From positions 1-24,373 of the forward strand of contig CADDYT010000093.1 in NCBI GenBank assembly GCA_902810755.1: a stretch of 24,373 bases of DNA. The letters are read 5' to 3'. Shown here one piece after another: positions 14,664 through 21,387 of this stretch. The notes beneath the pieces were generated by a model, which had not been told where the DNA came from, did not search any database, and saw only the letters and a program-made list of their open reading frames with translations. The first letter of the stretch is position 1. The number at the start of each line of letters is the position of its first letter. This stretch comes from Chloroflexota bacterium (GTDB lineage: Bacteria > Chloroflexota > Ktedonobacteria > Ktedonobacterales > Ktedonobacteraceae). A program made the translations under genes and the position numbers.

Positions 14664-15857
14664 TCAGATTTGAAGCCCTAATATCTTTGTCAGCCGCAGC
14701 ACTTCTCCTGCTATGTTTGTATCGTGGTTGTCGAGGGCAAGCTGCGCGGATTTGCGCAGCAGGCGCAGAGCATCGGGCGTATTCAGGTCGTCGTCCATAA
14801 TCTCGATGAACTGAGTACGCAGGGCCAGATTTTCTCCTTCGTTCTGCCCGCCGGTGAGGGCGCGTACTTGCTGGAAAAGCGCCTCGGTCTCCTGCGCATT
14901 TTTCAAGTCCTCCCTGGTCAGTTCCCAGGACTGGCGGTAGTGCTTGCTCGCCAGCACAATGCGAATGGTGTTGGCGCTGTACTGTTTGAGCAGGTCGCTG
15001 ACCAGCGTCAGGTTGCCCAGCGATTTGCTCATCTTCTCGCCGTCCTGATGGACCATGCCGGTGTGCATCCAGAAGCGCGAGAAGGGGGTGTGATCGGTGT
15101 AGTTGACGGATTGCGCGATCTCGCAGGTGTGGTGGGGGAAGGCCAGGTCGGCGCCGCCGCCGTGAATGTCCAGTTCCGGGCCGAGATAGTGCATGGACAT
15201 GGCGCTGCATTCGATGTGCCAGCCGGGGCGGCCCGGCCCCCAGGGACTCTCCCATGCCGGCTCGCCCGGAGCCTGCGCCTGCCAGAGAACGAAATCCAGC
15301 GGGTCCTGCTTGTGCGGGTCGTCGGGGAAGTTGCCGCGCTCATTGGCGACCTCCAGCATGGCCTCGTAGCTGTGCAGGCCGATGGCGTTGGGCAGCACAT
15401 CGAAGCCGGGGGCCCGCTTCACGCTGAAGTAGACGTTGCCACCGTTTTCGTAAGCATAGCCACGTTCGAGCAGGTTCTGGATGATTTCGAGCATGTAGGG
15501 GATTTCGTCGGTGGCGCGGGCGTAGACATCGGGACGCCGCCAGTTCAGCGCGTCCATGTCGTTGAGGAAGTGCTGCGTTTCGCGGTTGCCCAGTTCGTCC
15601 CATGCCATGTGCAGTTCGCGCGCCTTACGCAGGATGTCGTCGTCGATATTGGTCACATTTTGCACGTAGAATACCGTGTCGCCGAGAAATTCCAGGTAGC
15701 GGATGAGATTATCGAACGAGATATAGGTGAAGGCGTGGCCGAGGTGCGTGGTATCATAGGGCGTCACGCCGCAGACGTAGATGCGCACGCGATTTTTGTC
15801 CTGCGGCACAAACTCTTCTATCGTTTGCGTGATGGTATTAAAGAGTCTCAGGGGCAT
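14664..15857 (-). CDS. Short CysRS-family ligase, MshC-like (no anticodon-binding domain)
   Basis: This 397-aa class I ligase activates cysteine with ATP. It has the HIGH-type motif His38-Leu-Gly-His41 within VCGVTPYDTTHLGHA, the zinc ligands Cys29, Cys217, His242 and Glu246 at CysRS-equivalent positions, and KMSKS at 275-279. It ends soon after the catalytic and stem regions, about 60-80 residues shorter than a normal CysRS. Length and the blocks TPYDxTHLGHA, HTGMV and GNLTLVS match MshC, which joins cysteine to GlcN-inositol in mycothiol synthesis; Glu246 and the NxxDIDDDIL segment are CysRS-like. So it may be MshC, an MshC-like ligase for another amine, or a trimmed CysRS. ATG 15857 has AGGAG upstream and overlaps the end of tatD by 20 bp. 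Confidence 0.85.
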   Translation of the reverse strand: MPLRLFNTITQTIEEFVPQDKNRVRIYVCGVTPYDTTHLGHAFTYISFDNLIRYLEFLGDTVFYVQNVTNIDDDILRKARELHMAWDELGNRETQHFLNDMDALNWRRPDVYARATDEIPYMLEIIQNLLERGYAYENGGNVYFSVKRAPGFDVLPNAIGLHSYEAMLEVANERGNFPDDPHKQDPLDFVLWQAQAPGEPAWESPWGPGRPGWHIECSAMSMHYLGPELDIHGGGADLAFPHHTCEIAQSVNYTDHTPFSRFWMHTGMVHQDGEKMSKSLGNLTLVSDLLKQYSANTIRIVLASKHYRQSWELTREDLKNAQETEALFQQVRALTGGQNEGENLALRTQFIEIMDDDLNTPDALRLLRKSAQLALDNHDTNIAGEVLRLTKILGLQI

Positions 15858-16635
15858 GGTCTTCTCCTAAACCAAATAGACGAACAGTATTGGCGGTGGT
15901 GGCGCGGGCAAGCTCTTCCAGCGTCATGCCGCGAATGTCCGCCAGCTTCTGCGCGGTGTAGGTGACGAAGCGCGGCTCGTTGCGCCGCACCTTGAGCGGC
16001 TTTGGCACCAGATACGGGCTATCCGTCTCGACCAGAATGCGATCCAGTGGGGCCATGCGCGCCACCTCCGGCAGCGCATTTCCCTCTTTGGTCAGCGGCC
16101 CGGCGAACGAGAGCATGAAGCCCTCGAAGGAGAGACATTCTTCGGCCTGCGCGACGTTGCCGGAGAAGCAGTGGAAGACGCCGCGCAAGCCCTGCCCGTG
16201 TTTGCGCAGCAATTCCATCACGTCCTCATGTGAATCGCGTACATGGATGATGCAGGGCAGGTTGCATTCGCGGGCCAGTTCCAGGTGGGCGCGGAAGACC
16301 TCACGCTGAACCTCGCGCGGCGAGAGCATGCGAAAATAGTCCAGCCCGAACTCGCCGATGGCGACCACCTCCGACTCGCGGGCCAGCTCGCGCAACTGCC
16401 GTCTCACCTCTTCATTATAGGTCGTCGCATCGTGCGGATGCACCCCGACCGCTGCATAGACGACGCCCGGATGCGCCTTCGCCAGCGCCAGCGCCATCTG
16501 GCTCGAAGGCAGGTCGCAGCCCGGATCAATCATACGAGTAACGCCCCCGGCCACCGCTGCCGCGATCACCGCCTCGCGGTCGGCAGAGAAGCGGGAAGTG
16601 TCAATGTGGGCGTGGCTATCGACAAGCAAGCACAC
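15838..16635 (-). CDS. tatD: TatD-family metal-dependent hydrolase (nuclease)
   Basis: This 265-aa TIM-barrel protein has the complete metal-binding set: DSHAHID (His8, His10), VGVHPHDA, GEFGLDYF, IIHVRDSHED, FHCFSG and ETDSPYL. TatD proteins are Mg-dependent 3'-5' DNA/RNA exonucleases or deoxyribonucleases, cytoplasmic. The GTG start (16635) gives MCLLVDSHAHID, the normal N-terminus, with GGAAAGGA just upstream; the frame is open seven codons further to a TTG that is not needed. First gene of a two-gene operon with the MshC-like ligase. A tatD next to an aminoacyl-tRNA-ligase-type gene is a common bacterial arrangement (for example with metG). Confidence 0.9.
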   Translation of the reverse strand: MCLLVDSHAHIDTSRFSADREAVIAAAVAGGVTRMIDPGCDLPSSQMALALAKAHPGVVYAAVGVHPHDATTYNEEVRRQLRELARESEVVAIGEFGLDYFRMLSPREVQREVFRAHLELARECNLPCIIHVRDSHEDVMELLRKHGQGLRGVFHCFSGNVAQAEECLSFEGFMLSFAGPLTKEGNALPEVARMAPLDRILVETDSPYLVPKPLKVRRNEPRFVTYTAQKLADIRGMTLEELARATTANTVRLFGLGEDHAPETL

Positions 16636-16654
16636 TGTTCCTTTCCAACAGAAC

Positions 16655-16677
16655 AAAAAAAGAGATCACCTTGATCT
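16655..16677 (-). terminator. Hairpin and T-run in the tatD leader (possible attenuator)
   Basis: Read on the minus strand, AGATCA (16677-16672), loop AGG and TGATCT (16668-16663) are followed by CTTTTTTT. The stem is only 6 bp and AT-rich. It ends about 20 nt before the tatD start, so it could attenuate the operon. Confidence 0.4.
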
Positions 16678-16733
16678 GAAAAAGCGTACAGACGGCCCCG
16701 AAGGCACATCCGGTGGCTCCCATTGCTTCATTA

Positions 16734-16762
16734 AGTATAGTTCACAGCTGTGAACATGTCAA
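16734..16762 (-). promoter_or_regulatory. tatD operon promoter with palindromic operator
   Basis: On the minus strand TTGACA (16762-16757) and TATACT (16739-16734) are exactly 17 nt apart. The spacer holds the perfect palindrome GTTCACAGCTGTGAAC (16740-16755). A bound protein there would occlude RNA polymerase. Confidence 0.8.
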
Positions 16763-16843
16763 ATTGCGCCAACGGGCCACCCCGCAGCGTGTCGTACTGA
16801 GCGCGGCCATGCATATGCCCCATTGTCCCCTTTGCATATGCTA

Positions 16844-16872
16844 TTGACAGCAATTTGCAACTGAGATATTCT
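16844..16872 (+). promoter_or_regulatory. Promoter of the Rrf2 regulator gene
   Basis: TTGACA (16844-16849) and TATTCT (16867-16872) are 17 nt apart. The leader is about 78 nt. GCATATGC palindromes lie immediately upstream, where a regulator could act. Confidence 0.75.
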
Positions 16873-16956
16873 TGTAGGAGTAAGACTGAACTCGCAGTCT
16901 GTTCTCTGTGGAACGCAACGGCCCGCGTAGGAAGCCTGCTGGAAAGGGAGCCGCAA

Positions 16957-17394
16957 ATGAAATTAACGATGAAAGGCGATTATGGCCTGCGCGCTATGCT
17001 GGATATGGCGGCCTATTACGGGCAGGGGCCGATAGAGAGCGCGGACATTGCGAGCCGACAGTATATCCCGGAACAGTATCTTGACCAGATTTTGATGGCA
17101 TTGCGCAAAGAAGGACTGGTCAAAAGCGTGCGCGGCCCCAGAGGTGGGCATATGCTGGCGAAGCCACCGGGACAGATCACAATGGCCGAGGTAATGCAGG
17201 CGCTGGAAGGCTATGTGCCGCCGATGGAGTGCCTGCCCAATCCCGATTTCTGCAAGCTCTCCCCCGGCTGCGCCCTGCGCGAAGTCTGGCAAAAAATCGA
17301 CAGCATGACCCAGCAGGTTCTGAACTCGACAACCATTGAAGAACTGGCACAACGCCATCAGACCGGCACGGCAGAGACGATGTACTATATTTGA
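16957..17394 (+). CDS. Rrf2-family transcriptional regulator with three-Cys cluster
   Basis: This 145-aa protein starts MKLTMKGDYGLRAMLDMA, the Rrf2 signature, with the winged helix at about residues 10-65 (YIPEQYLDQILMALRKEGLVKSVRGPRGG). It has three cysteines (Cys88, Cys95, Cys101: C-x6-C-x5-C), the spacing class used by IscR, NsrR and RsrR to hold an iron-sulfur cluster, so an Fe-S or redox sensor is likely; CymR-type members lack them. AAAGGGAG precedes ATG 16957 by 6 nt. It is divergent from tatD and the MshC-like ligase and upstream of a cysteine synthase, so control of thiol or cysteine genes is a reasonable inference. The trigger (Fe-S, NO or oxidation) is unknown. Confidence 0.88.
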   Translation: MKLTMKGDYGLRAMLDMAAYYGQGPIESADIASRQYIPEQYLDQILMALRKEGLVKSVRGPRGGHMLAKPPGQITMAEVMQALEGYVPPMECLPNPDFCKLSPGCALREVWQKIDSMTQQVLNSTTIEELAQRHQTGTAETMYYI

Positions 17395-17420
17395 CCTATC
17401 TTGTTGAGCTGAAAGCGTCT

Positions 17421-17464
17421 CCAACGGTGTCACGCTAAGCGAGAGTGAAGCATGACACCGTTGG
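17421..17464 (+). terminator. 12-bp inverted repeat after the Rrf2 gene
   Basis: CCAACGGTGTCA (17421-17432) pairs exactly with TGACACCGTTGG (17453-17464). GGTCGGTTTTC follows, giving a weak terminator. Its loop and right arm contain dispersed repeat copy 2 and cover the upstream start choice of the receiver gene. Confidence 0.55.
17432..17457. repeat. Dispersed 26-nt palindromic repeat, copy 2
   Basis: This copy is inverted relative to 13933-13958 and 23 of 26 positions match. Here it forms the core of a longer hairpin. Confidence 0.55.
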
Positions 17465-17916
17465 GTCGGTTTTCAATAATGCGCCATATGGGAGATGGAA
17501 CGGGGGTAGAGAAGAGCGTGGATAAGAATTTCCAGGAGACGCGCGGCAGCGAGAAAGTAATTGCGATTGTAGAGGATGATCCACGACTGCTCGACATGTT
17601 TCACGATATGTTGGATATAGCAGGGTCGTGGCGTCTGCATGTCTTCTCCGATGGGCAGGACGCGAAAGACCGGCTGCCAGAGCTGGGCGCGCATCTGATC
17701 TTGCTGGACGTGGGTCTTCCCAATCTTGATGGCGCCTCCCTCTATAAGATTCTACGCGGGCATAGCAATACGCGCAATACCCCGATCATCGTCATCACCG
17801 GCAGCCACGACTGGGAACTGCACCGCATGGGCCTGCAAACGGGCCTGCTCCTGCGCAAGCCATTCAGAATGGAAGAGTTGCTCTGGATGATTCACGCTCT
17901 GCTGCCGGAGGGATAG
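17452..17916 (+). CDS. Stand-alone response-regulator receiver protein
   Basis: This CheY-like single domain protein has up to 154 residues. The receiver core begins at KVIAIVEDDP and has the acidic pocket, the phospho-acceptor Asp in LILLDVGLPNLDG, the conserved Thr in IIVITGSHD and the Lys in LLRKPF. There is no output domain, so it would act by protein contact. No histidine kinase gene is near. The start is uncertain: ATG 17452 has a weak GAGAG 6 nt upstream but lies inside the terminator-like inverted repeat; later options are ATG 17479, ATG 17488 and GTG 17518, all before the conserved domain. It sits 34 nt upstream of the cysteine synthase gene and is probably co-transcribed with it. 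Confidence 0.8.
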   Translation: MTPLGRFSIMRHMGDGTGVEKSVDKNFQETRGSEKVIAIVEDDPRLLDMFHDMLDIAGSWRLHVFSDGQDAKDRLPELGAHLILLDVGLPNLDGASLYKILRGHSNTRNTPIIVITGSHDWELHRMGLQTGLLLRKPFRMEELLWMIHALLPEG

Positions 17917-17950
17917 GAAGCGGAACGAAGGGAACGAAGGTAACAAAGGT

Positions 17951-18895
17951 ATGGCCCGTTGGGCGAAAGATGCAAGCGAGCTGATTGGCCGCACACCCAT
18001 TGTCGAGCTAAAACGCGTGACGGAGAGCATGGGTGCGACGGAGGCGACCGTGCTGGCCAAGCTGGAGATGTTCAGCCCCGGCGGCAGCGTGAAAGATCGC
18101 GTTGCCTTCCAGATGATCTGCGAGGCGGAGACGCAGGGGCTGTTGCGGCCCGGCGGTATCATCACGGAGCCGACCAGCGGCAACATGGGCATTTCGCTGG
18201 CGTGGCTTGCGGCCTCACGCGGCTACCAGTGCATTCTCACCATGCCTGATACCGTCAGCCTGGAACGGCGCCTGCTCTTGCAGCGTTTTGGCGCGAAGGT
18301 GATTCTCACACCCGCCGTGCAGGGCATGCGCGGGGCCATCAATAAGGTGGTCGAGTTGCGCACCACGCTCCCCAACGCCTGGTTTCCGCAGCAGTTTTAT
18401 AACCAGTCCAATCCGCGCGCCCATCGTGAGGGTACTGCCGTGGAAATATGGGAAGAGACGGGCGGGGCCGTCGATATCGTCGTGCTGGGCGTTGGCACGG
18501 GCGGCACCCTGACGGGCGTGGCCGAGGGCCTGCGCGCCCGCAAACCGGCTGTCAAAGTGATTGCCGTCGAGCCAGCCTCCTGCGCCGTCCTCTCCGGTGG
18601 GCGACCGGGGCCGCATCGCATCGAAGGACTGGGGGCCGGGTTCATCCCCGATACGCTGCGCGTTGACCTCATCGATGCCGTCGTCCCCGTCACCGATCAC
18701 GATGCCATCGTCACCGCCATCCGCCTGATACGCGAAGAGGGCCTTTCGGTCGGCATCAGCAGCGGCGCCGTCGCCTGGGCCGCACTGCAGGAGGCGCGCA
18801 AAGAGGAGAACCGGGGCAAGGTGATTGTGACCCTCTTCCCCAGCGCCGCCGAACGCTACCTCCATACCGTTCTCTTCGACGACCTGCGCCCCTGA
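17951..18895 (+). CDS. Cysteine synthase family PLP enzyme (CysK/CysM type)
   Basis: This 314-aa fold-type II PLP enzyme makes cysteine from O-acetylserine (or a related ester) and sulfide. The PLP lysine is Lys48 in PGGSVKDR. The substrate loop is TSGNMG (usual form TSGNTG), and the phosphate-binding loop is GVGTGGTLTG. The segment before Lys48 reads MFSPGGSVKDR where CysK commonly has an Asn-Pro. The region EEGLSVGISSGA completes the active site. Length is normal for O-acetylserine sulfhydrylases. ATG 17951 follows AAAGG closely. Lies downstream of the Rrf2 and receiver genes, so cysteine supply and the MshC-like cysteine ligase are encoded in one neighbourhood. It converges with the lytic transglycosylase gene, with 2 bp between stop codons. 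Confidence 0.9.
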   Translation: MARWAKDASELIGRTPIVELKRVTESMGATEATVLAKLEMFSPGGSVKDRVAFQMICEAETQGLLRPGGIITEPTSGNMGISLAWLAASRGYQCILTMPDTVSLERRLLLQRFGAKVILTPAVQGMRGAINKVVELRTTLPNAWFPQQFYNQSNPRAHREGTAVEIWEETGGAVDIVVLGVGTGGTLTGVAEGLRARKPAVKVIAVEPASCAVLSGGRPGPHRIEGLGAGFIPDTLRVDLIDAVVPVTDHDAIVTAIRLIREEGLSVGISSGAVAWAALQEARKEENRGKVIVTLFPSAAERYLHTVLFDDLRP

Positions 18896-18897
18896 TC

Positions 18898-19932
18898 TCA
18901 AATACCCATAATCAGATAAATATAGTGGCGCGTTTCGTAGGGGAGGCAGTTCATCCAGTTGCCGCCGCAGTTACTGACGGCGTACTGGACGGTGCCGCTG
19001 CCGCCATTGTAGGCCGCGAGAGCCATTGCGTAGTTGCCGCCATACTTGTTACTATAGCTGGCCATCAGGTTGGCGGCCCCGCGCAGGGCCTGAATGGGGT
19101 CCCAGGGATTGATGCCCAGCCCGGCAGCGGTACTCGGCAGGAATTGCGCGATGCCGACCGCGCCAGCCGGGGAGACGGCATTGGGATTGAAGCCGCTTTC
19201 TACGTCGATTTGCCGCACAAAATAGACGGGGGAGATACCGGCATTGATGGCATCCTGCTGCGCAATGGCGACATACTGGCTCGCGGGCAGCGTCATCGGT
19301 GGCGGGGCGGGCGTGTTGTTCTGCTGCGTGCTGCCCTGCTTCTGCGCTTCCTGATGTTGCTGAGAAGTGAAAAGCCAGCCCAGTTGCCCGCTGCGCACCC
19401 AACTGTTGAGGCCGGAGAAGACGTGAAAAGGCGTCTGCCCGTTATCCAGCGGCGCCAGCGAGACCAGGGTAATCATCAGAACGATGAAAATACTGCTGAT
19501 GACGATGGCCTGGCGCAGGCGCGCACTCAGATGCGGCCCGTGTGCCGCCTGTTTCCTGGCCTGTCGCTCCTGCGCGCGCGGGCGCTTCACCTCGGCAGGG
19601 ATCACCGTCAGACGGCCTGTAGTGCTGCTCGGAATGGTCGCCTGCAGCGCGGCAATCAGCGAGGGCGCCTCCTGTGTCTCGATTTCCAGCCCCCCCGTTT
19701 TCGCAGCCAGGGCTGCGAGTTGATCCGTATTCAGGACAGGATATTGGCCGGTCACCGGAAAGAGTTCAGCGGTCGATCCGGCGTATGCTCTCATACCGGT
19801 CGGCCTGACTATGATCGGGGGCGCGGCTGAAGGTGAAAGAGCGGGAAACGATGCTGACAGTCCTTCCGTCACCGGACGTTCGTCCTCGTCGTCAAAGGCA
19901 TCAAATGACGGCACAGGGCGGAATTGCGGCAT
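18898..19932 (-). CDS. Membrane-anchored lytic transglycosylase (SLT domain)
   Basis: This 344-aa protein has a disordered cytoplasmic N-terminal part (1-140, Pro/Ala/Glu then basic). One transmembrane helix follows (about 141-160, IVISSIFIVLMITLVSLA), then a Gln/Pro-rich linker (190-215) and a C-terminal SLT lysozyme-like domain (220-344). The catalytic glutamate is Glu245 in DVESGFNPNAVS; GIAQFLPSTA and AAYNGG (307-312) are family motifs. It cleaves peptidoglycan glycan strands outside the membrane, so it needs a wall. Two cysteines near the C-terminus (Cys322, Cys329) may form a disulfide. The start ATG 19932 has AAGG close upstream. It converges with the cysteine synthase gene with 2 bp between stops and no terminator. 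Confidence 0.88.
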   Translation of the reverse strand: MPQFRPVPSFDAFDDEDERPVTEGLSASFPALSPSAAPPIIVRPTGMRAYAGSTAELFPVTGQYPVLNTDQLAALAAKTGGLEIETQEAPSLIAALQATIPSSTTGRLTVIPAEVKRPRAQERQARKQAAHGPHLSARLRQAIVISSIFIVLMITLVSLAPLDNGQTPFHVFSGLNSWVRSGQLGWLFTSQQHQEAQKQGSTQQNNTPAPPPMTLPASQYVAIAQQDAINAGISPVYFVRQIDVESGFNPNAVSPAGAVGIAQFLPSTAAGLGINPWDPIQALRGAANLMASYSNKYGGNYAMALAAYNGGSGTVQYAVSNCGGNWMNCLPYETRHYIYLIMGI

Positions 19933-19973
19933 AACCTTAACCTACCTCACTACTGCTACTAAACGAAGTCACC

Positions 19974-19993
19974 TGACCATCCCTTGATGGTCA
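19974..19993. repeat. Perfect 8-bp hairpin in the lytic transglycosylase upstream region
   Basis: TGACCATC (19974-19981) pairs with GATGGTCA (19986-19993), loop CCTT. It lies 42 bp upstream of the minus-strand gene start and may be an operator or leader hairpin. Confidence 0.4.
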
Positions 19994-20110
19994 ATGCGAT
20001 ACTGTCGCGCTTCGTATCTGACGTGCTTTTCTTAAGAGTCTATAGAAATAGACCCGCAACCGTCAATTTTTTGAGCAAGATGAGGTTAAAAATAGGCCGA
20101 AACTCCCATA

Positions 20111-20132
20111 TTCTTAACCGCTTCTTAACCGC
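20111..20132 (+). promoter_or_regulatory. Tandem 11-bp repeat, Pho-box-like
   Basis: TTCTTAACCGC occurs twice without a gap (20111-20121, 20122-20132). Cyanobacterial Pho boxes are 8-bp Py-TTAA-Py-Py repeats with 3-bp gaps, the same 11-bp period. It ends about 30 bp upstream of the TGCTATACT of the permease gene. Confidence 0.5.
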
Positions 20133-20159
20133 GCCCTTCGACCGGGTGGGTGCGCGCTG

Positions 20160-20168
20160 TGCTATACT
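20160..20168 (+). promoter_or_regulatory. Extended -10 promoter of the TauE/SafE gene
   Basis: TGCTATACT at 20160-20168 is a strong extended -10. No convincing -35 is seen, which fits activation by a factor bound to the repeats just upstream. Confidence 0.6.
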
Positions 20169-20202
20169 GTAGTCACACCTGTGTCTGCAAAGGAGGAAAT
20201 GA

Positions 20203-21096
20203 TTGAATATTCCCAGTCTCATCGCTCTGTTTTTCGCCGCTATGTTAGGAGGGGCGTTAAACTCCGTGGCGGGCGGCGGCAGCTTTATTTCGTTCCCGGC
20301 GCTCATCTTTACCGGCGTCCCGGCCATTAACGCCAACGCCACCAACACCGTCGCACTCTGGCCCGGCTCGGTCGCCAGCGTCGGCGCGTATCGCCGGGAA
20401 CTGGCCGCGCTGGATCGCGTGGTGCTGCTCGTTCTCAGCATCATCAGCCTGGCAGGTGGCATTCTGGGCGCGCTGCTGCTGCTGCACACGCCGCAGGCCA
20501 CGTTCGTGCGCCTCATCCCCTACCTGCTGCTCATCGCCACCCTGCTCTTCACCTTCAGCAGCCGCATCACTTCCACGATCCGCAAACTGTTCGTGCGCCC
20601 GGCAGCGCCAACGCCGGAGAGCGAGATCGTGCGCGAGCCGGAGCCGCTGCCAGGAATTGCTGAGAAAGAGAGCGGTGATAAAGCGGCGCGAGAAAAGCCT
20701 GTCGGCGCGGGCGGAAACACCATGAACAGGCGGCCCGGCGCGGGTATGATGACCGCTATCTCGATTATCCAGTTGATTGTCGCCACCTACGGCGGCTACT
20801 TCGGCGGCGGCATGGGCATCCTGATTCTGGCCTCGCTCAGCATTCTGGGCATGGAAAATATCCACGAAATGAACGCGCTGAAGACCCTGCTCACCAGCTT
20901 CGTCAACGGCGTGGCTGTCCTCACCTTCGCCATCTTCGGCGCCGTCGTCTGGCCCCAGGCCCTGCTCATGGTCGTAGGAGCCATCATCGGCGGCTACGGC
21001 GGTGCCTACTACGCGCGCCAGCTCGACCCGCGCGTCGTGCGCGCTTTCGTTATCCTCGTCGGCTTCGGCATGACCATCTACTTCTTCATTCGCTAG
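20203..21096 (+). CDS. TauE/SafE-family membrane permease
   Basis: This 297-aa polytopic protein has the internal two-repeat structure of TauE/SafE (DUF81). Repeat 1 starts GGALNSVAGGGSFISFPAL and contains NATNTVALWPGSVAS; repeat 2 contains GGYFGGGMGILILASLSILG and ALKTLLTSFVNG. A hydrophilic linker of about 55 residues (130-185) joins them in the cytoplasm and is longer than usual. Members move sulfite, sulfoacetate, taurine-linked or other organic anions; the substrate cannot be read from sequence, but sulfur compounds would fit the cysteine genes nearby. The start is TTG 20203 because AGGAGG (20191-20196) is 6 nt upstream; ATG 20199 is in another frame and leads to no homologous protein. 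Confidence 0.85.
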   Translation: MNIPSLIALFFAAMLGGALNSVAGGGSFISFPALIFTGVPAINANATNTVALWPGSVASVGAYRRELAALDRVVLLVLSIISLAGGILGALLLLHTPQATFVRLIPYLLLIATLLFTFSSRITSTIRKLFVRPAAPTPESEIVREPEPLPGIAEKESGDKAAREKPVGAGGNTMNRRPGAGMMTAISIIQLIVATYGGYFGGGMGILILASLSILGMENIHEMNALKTLLTSFVNGVAVLTFAIFGAVVWPQALLMVVGAIIGGYGGAYYARQLDPRVVRAFVILVGFGMTIYFFIR

Positions 21097-21182
21097 CCCC
21101 CACGGCGCTGCCCGCGTCCGCTCCCTGCCGCGCGCAAGGGCATGGGAATGTGGGTTGGCGTAGAAAAGATGGTCAAAAATGC

Positions 21183-21211
21183 TTGACAGGGCGCAAACAT
21201 TGTAGTATTAT
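21183..21211 (+). promoter_or_regulatory. Promoter of tRNA-fMet
   Basis: TTGACA (21183-21188) and TATTAT (21206-21211) are 17 nt apart and 12 bp before the tRNA, so transcription starts almost at its 5' end. Confidence 0.85.
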
Positions 21212-21222
21212 AGGGTTGCCGA

Positions 21223-21298
21223 CGCGGGGTGGAGCAGTGGTTAGCTCGTTGGGCTCATAACCCAAAGGCCGGAGGTTCGAATCCTCCCCCCGCTACCA
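21223..21298 (+). tRNA. Initiator tRNA-fMet (anticodon CAT)
   Basis: The anticodon CAT is at 21256-21258 in loop CTCATAA. Initiator hallmarks are all present: three consecutive G-C pairs in the anticodon stem (TTGGG/CCCAA), an A11-U24 pair in the D stem (GAGC/GCTC) and a mismatched 1-72 pair, here C·U and not the common C·A. The acceptor is 21223-21229 with 21288-21294 and the CCA end is encoded (21296-21298). It lies directly beside a tyrosine integrase, so its 3' half may be an attachment site. Confidence 0.95.
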
Positions 21299-21304
21299 GA
21301 TTTC

Positions 21305-21347
21305 AGGTGAGAAGCGAATACAGTGAAATCGCTTCTCACCTTGTTTT
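21305..21347 (+). terminator. Terminator after tRNA-fMet
   Basis: A 13-bp perfect stem (21305-21317 with 21329-21341) with an 11-nt loop is followed by TGTTTTATAT. It starts 7 bp after the CCA end. Confidence 0.85.
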
Positions 21348-21387
21348 ATATCCCTCGCCCTTCGACTCTTCCACCCTCTTACCGCTC

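Larger units (their letters stand above)
16636..16956. promoter_or_regulatory. Divergent control region between tatD and the Rrf2 gene
   Basis: This 321-bp region has no gene. It contains the minus-strand tatD promoter (16734-16762) with an embedded 16-bp palindrome, the plus-strand rrf2 promoter (16844-16872), and two GCATATGC palindromes (16811-16818 and 16834-16841) with centres 23 bp apart. A further GCAATTTGC lies in the rrf2 promoter spacer. Confidence 0.65.

Noticed and set aside
14724..15965. Open frame of 413 codons on the plus strand opposite the MshC-like ligase
   Set aside because: Antisense shadow of a motif-complete ligase gene in high-GC DNA.
16636..16727. T-box leader for the cysteine ligase operon
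   Set aside because: The leader is under 100 nt and the conserved T-box antiterminator sequence is absent.
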